A stretch of DNA of 64,000 nt, from contig NW_003106153.1 of NCBI RefSeq assembly GCF_000003605.2, forward strand, positions 21,384 to 85,383. The letters run 5' to 3'. This document shows positions 63,306-64,000 of this stretch, piece after piece (the stretch's first letter is position 1; the number at the start of each line of letters is the position of its first letter). Source of the stretch: Saccoglossus kowalevskii. Lineage: Eukaryota > Hemichordata > Enteropneusta > Harrimaniidae. The notes beneath the pieces were generated by a model that worked only from the letters and a program-made list of their open reading frames with translations, was not told where the DNA came from and ran no database searches. The position numbers and the translations under genes are program-made.

Positions 63306-63981
63306 TCAGCTTTACTGAGTGTTTGAACATTTCAGCTTTACTGAGTGCTTCAACAATTCAGCTTTACTGAGTGTTTGAACATTTCAGCTTTACTGAGTGT
63401 TTGAACATTTCTGCTTTACTGAGTGCTTGAACAATTCAGCTTTACTGAGTGCTTGAACATTTCAGCTTTACTGAGTGCTTGAACATTTCAGCTTTACTGA
63501 GTGCTTGAACATTTCAGCTTTACTGATTGTTTGAACATTTCAGCTTTACTGAGTGCTTGAACAATTCAGCTTTACTGAGTGCTTGAACATTTCAGCTTTA
63601 CTGAGTGCTTGAACATTTCAGCTTTACTGAGTGTTTGAACAATTCAGCTTGACTGAGTGCTTGAACAATTCAGCTTTACTGAGTGCTTGAACAATTCAGC
63701 TTTACTGAGTGCTTGAACATTTCAGCTTTACTGAGTGCTTGAACATTTCAGCTTTACTGAGTGTTTGAACAATTCAGCTTTACTGAGTGCTTGAACATTT
63801 CAGCTTTACTGAGTGTTTGAACAATGCAGCTTCACTGAGTGTTTGAACATTTCAGCTTTACTGAGTCCTTGAACAATTCAGCTTTACTGAGTCCTTGAAC
63901 AATTCAGCTTTACTGAGTGTTTGAACATTTCAGCTTTACTGAGTGTTTGAACAATTCAGCTTTACTGAGTCCTTGAACAAT

Positions 63982-64000
63982 TCAGCTTACTGAGTGATGA
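63982..64000 (+). other. Truncated, damaged monomer at the window end
   Basis: The last partial monomer has CTTAC and ends in GTGATGA, unlike any other copy. It may start another indel patch or a change of sequence beyond the window; the visible 19 bases cannot decide. Confidence 0.6.

Larger units (their letters stand above)
35585..64000 (+). repeat. 26-bp satellite array, right part
   Basis: The same satellite continues past the N gap on the same strand and with the same variant set, and runs off the right end of the window within a damaged monomer. Markers that occur left of the gap (TTCAAC, TTTTAAC, GAACTATT, ATGCAG, AGCTGTAC) all recur here, so both sides belong to one satellite family. 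The ACCGAG variant at positions 9-14, which restores a CpG, is more frequent in this half. No gene, RNA, transposon or change of orientation was seen anywhere in the segment. Confidence 0.98.

Noticed and set aside
1-64000. Protein-coding repeat, for example a long repetitive protein
   Set aside because: TGA at monomer positions 11-13 and 19-21, and TTA and TCA on the opposite reading at 7-9 and 1-3, fall in all frames because 26 is not divisible by 3. Open runs in canonical copies are at most about 19 codons (+) and 23 codons (-).
1-64000. CRISPR array
   Set aside because: The repeat unit is contiguous. There are no unique spacers between copies, no leader and no cas genes, and thousands of copies are present.
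1-64000. Telomeric repeat
   Set aside because: The 26-bp unit is not a TTAGGG-like or other G-rich telomere repeat, and it lacks the strand G bias.
1-64000. CENP-B box in the monomer
   Set aside because: The CENP-B box needs TTCG and CGGG cores. The consensus has no CpG, and the rare CpG variants do not form the motif.
1-64000. Plasmid or phage iteron origin of replication
   Set aside because: Iteron clusters hold a few to a few dozen copies next to a replication gene. Here about 2,460 copies span 64 kb without any gene.
1-64000. One regular higher-order repeat covering the whole window
   Set aside because: Distances between rare markers such as TTCAAC (442, 312 and 832 bases between the first four) are multiples of 26 but not of one larger unit. 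Identical blocks have many different offsets. A mosaic fits better.
1-64000. Hidden novel gene system or mobile element
   Set aside because: I read through the window on both strands and found no stretch outside the N gap that departs from the monomer for more than a few bases. There is no room for a gene.
1-64000. Naming the species from the satellite
   Set aside because: I do not recognise this monomer with any certainty, and composition alone does not identify a lineage.

Overview
This window is one uninterrupted block of eukaryotic-type satellite DNA. From base 1 to base 64000 it consists of head-to-tail copies of a 26-bp monomer, all on the same strand. The only break is a 50-base run of N at 35535-35584. 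Counting from the first TCAG, the monomer consensus is TCAGCTTTACTGA (positions 1-13) followed by GTGYTTGAACAWT (positions 14-26). At about 26 bp per copy there are roughly 2,460 monomers. The array runs off both ends of the window. I found no gene, RNA gene, transposon, promoter or CRISPR array, and no inverted segment.

Coding is excluded by arithmetic. Because 26 is not a multiple of 3, each frame meets every stop triplet of the monomer. Canonical copies leave at most about 19 open codons on the + strand and 23 on the - strand. The organism cannot be named from this sequence. A pure array of this size with a scaffold-style N run points to a chromosome assembly of a eukaryote, at a centromeric, pericentromeric, subtelomeric or other heterochromatic site. 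The consensus has no CpG, which would fit a methylated genome but is weak evidence.

Layout. (a) Most of the array keeps the 26-bp length exactly: I counted runs of 131, 111, 196, 262, 160 and 165 consecutive monomers with no net indel. (b) Almost all variation lies at a few positions: 17 (T or C, sometimes G), 25 (T or A), the 16-17 CC form (GTCC), and rarer markers. (c) These markers form haplotypes that recur as a mosaic of long identical blocks rather than one regular higher-order repeat. I traced eight dispersed pairs by eye, 394 to 754 bp long and 8 to 47 kb apart, seven with no mismatch and one with a single mismatch. There is also one tandem 312-bp (12-monomer) pair near the left end and a 25-bp monomer inherited in three copies of one haplotype. 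(d) About twenty short patches contain 23-29-bp monomers, mostly from single-base changes in T or A runs. One such patch borders the N gap. They look more like residual assembly or read error than biology.

The pattern is what unequal exchange and gene conversion produce in a young, homogenised satellite. I did not find a hidden gene system. The points worth checking are the strict monomer length, the mosaic of long-range duplicated blocks, and whether the indel patches are real.
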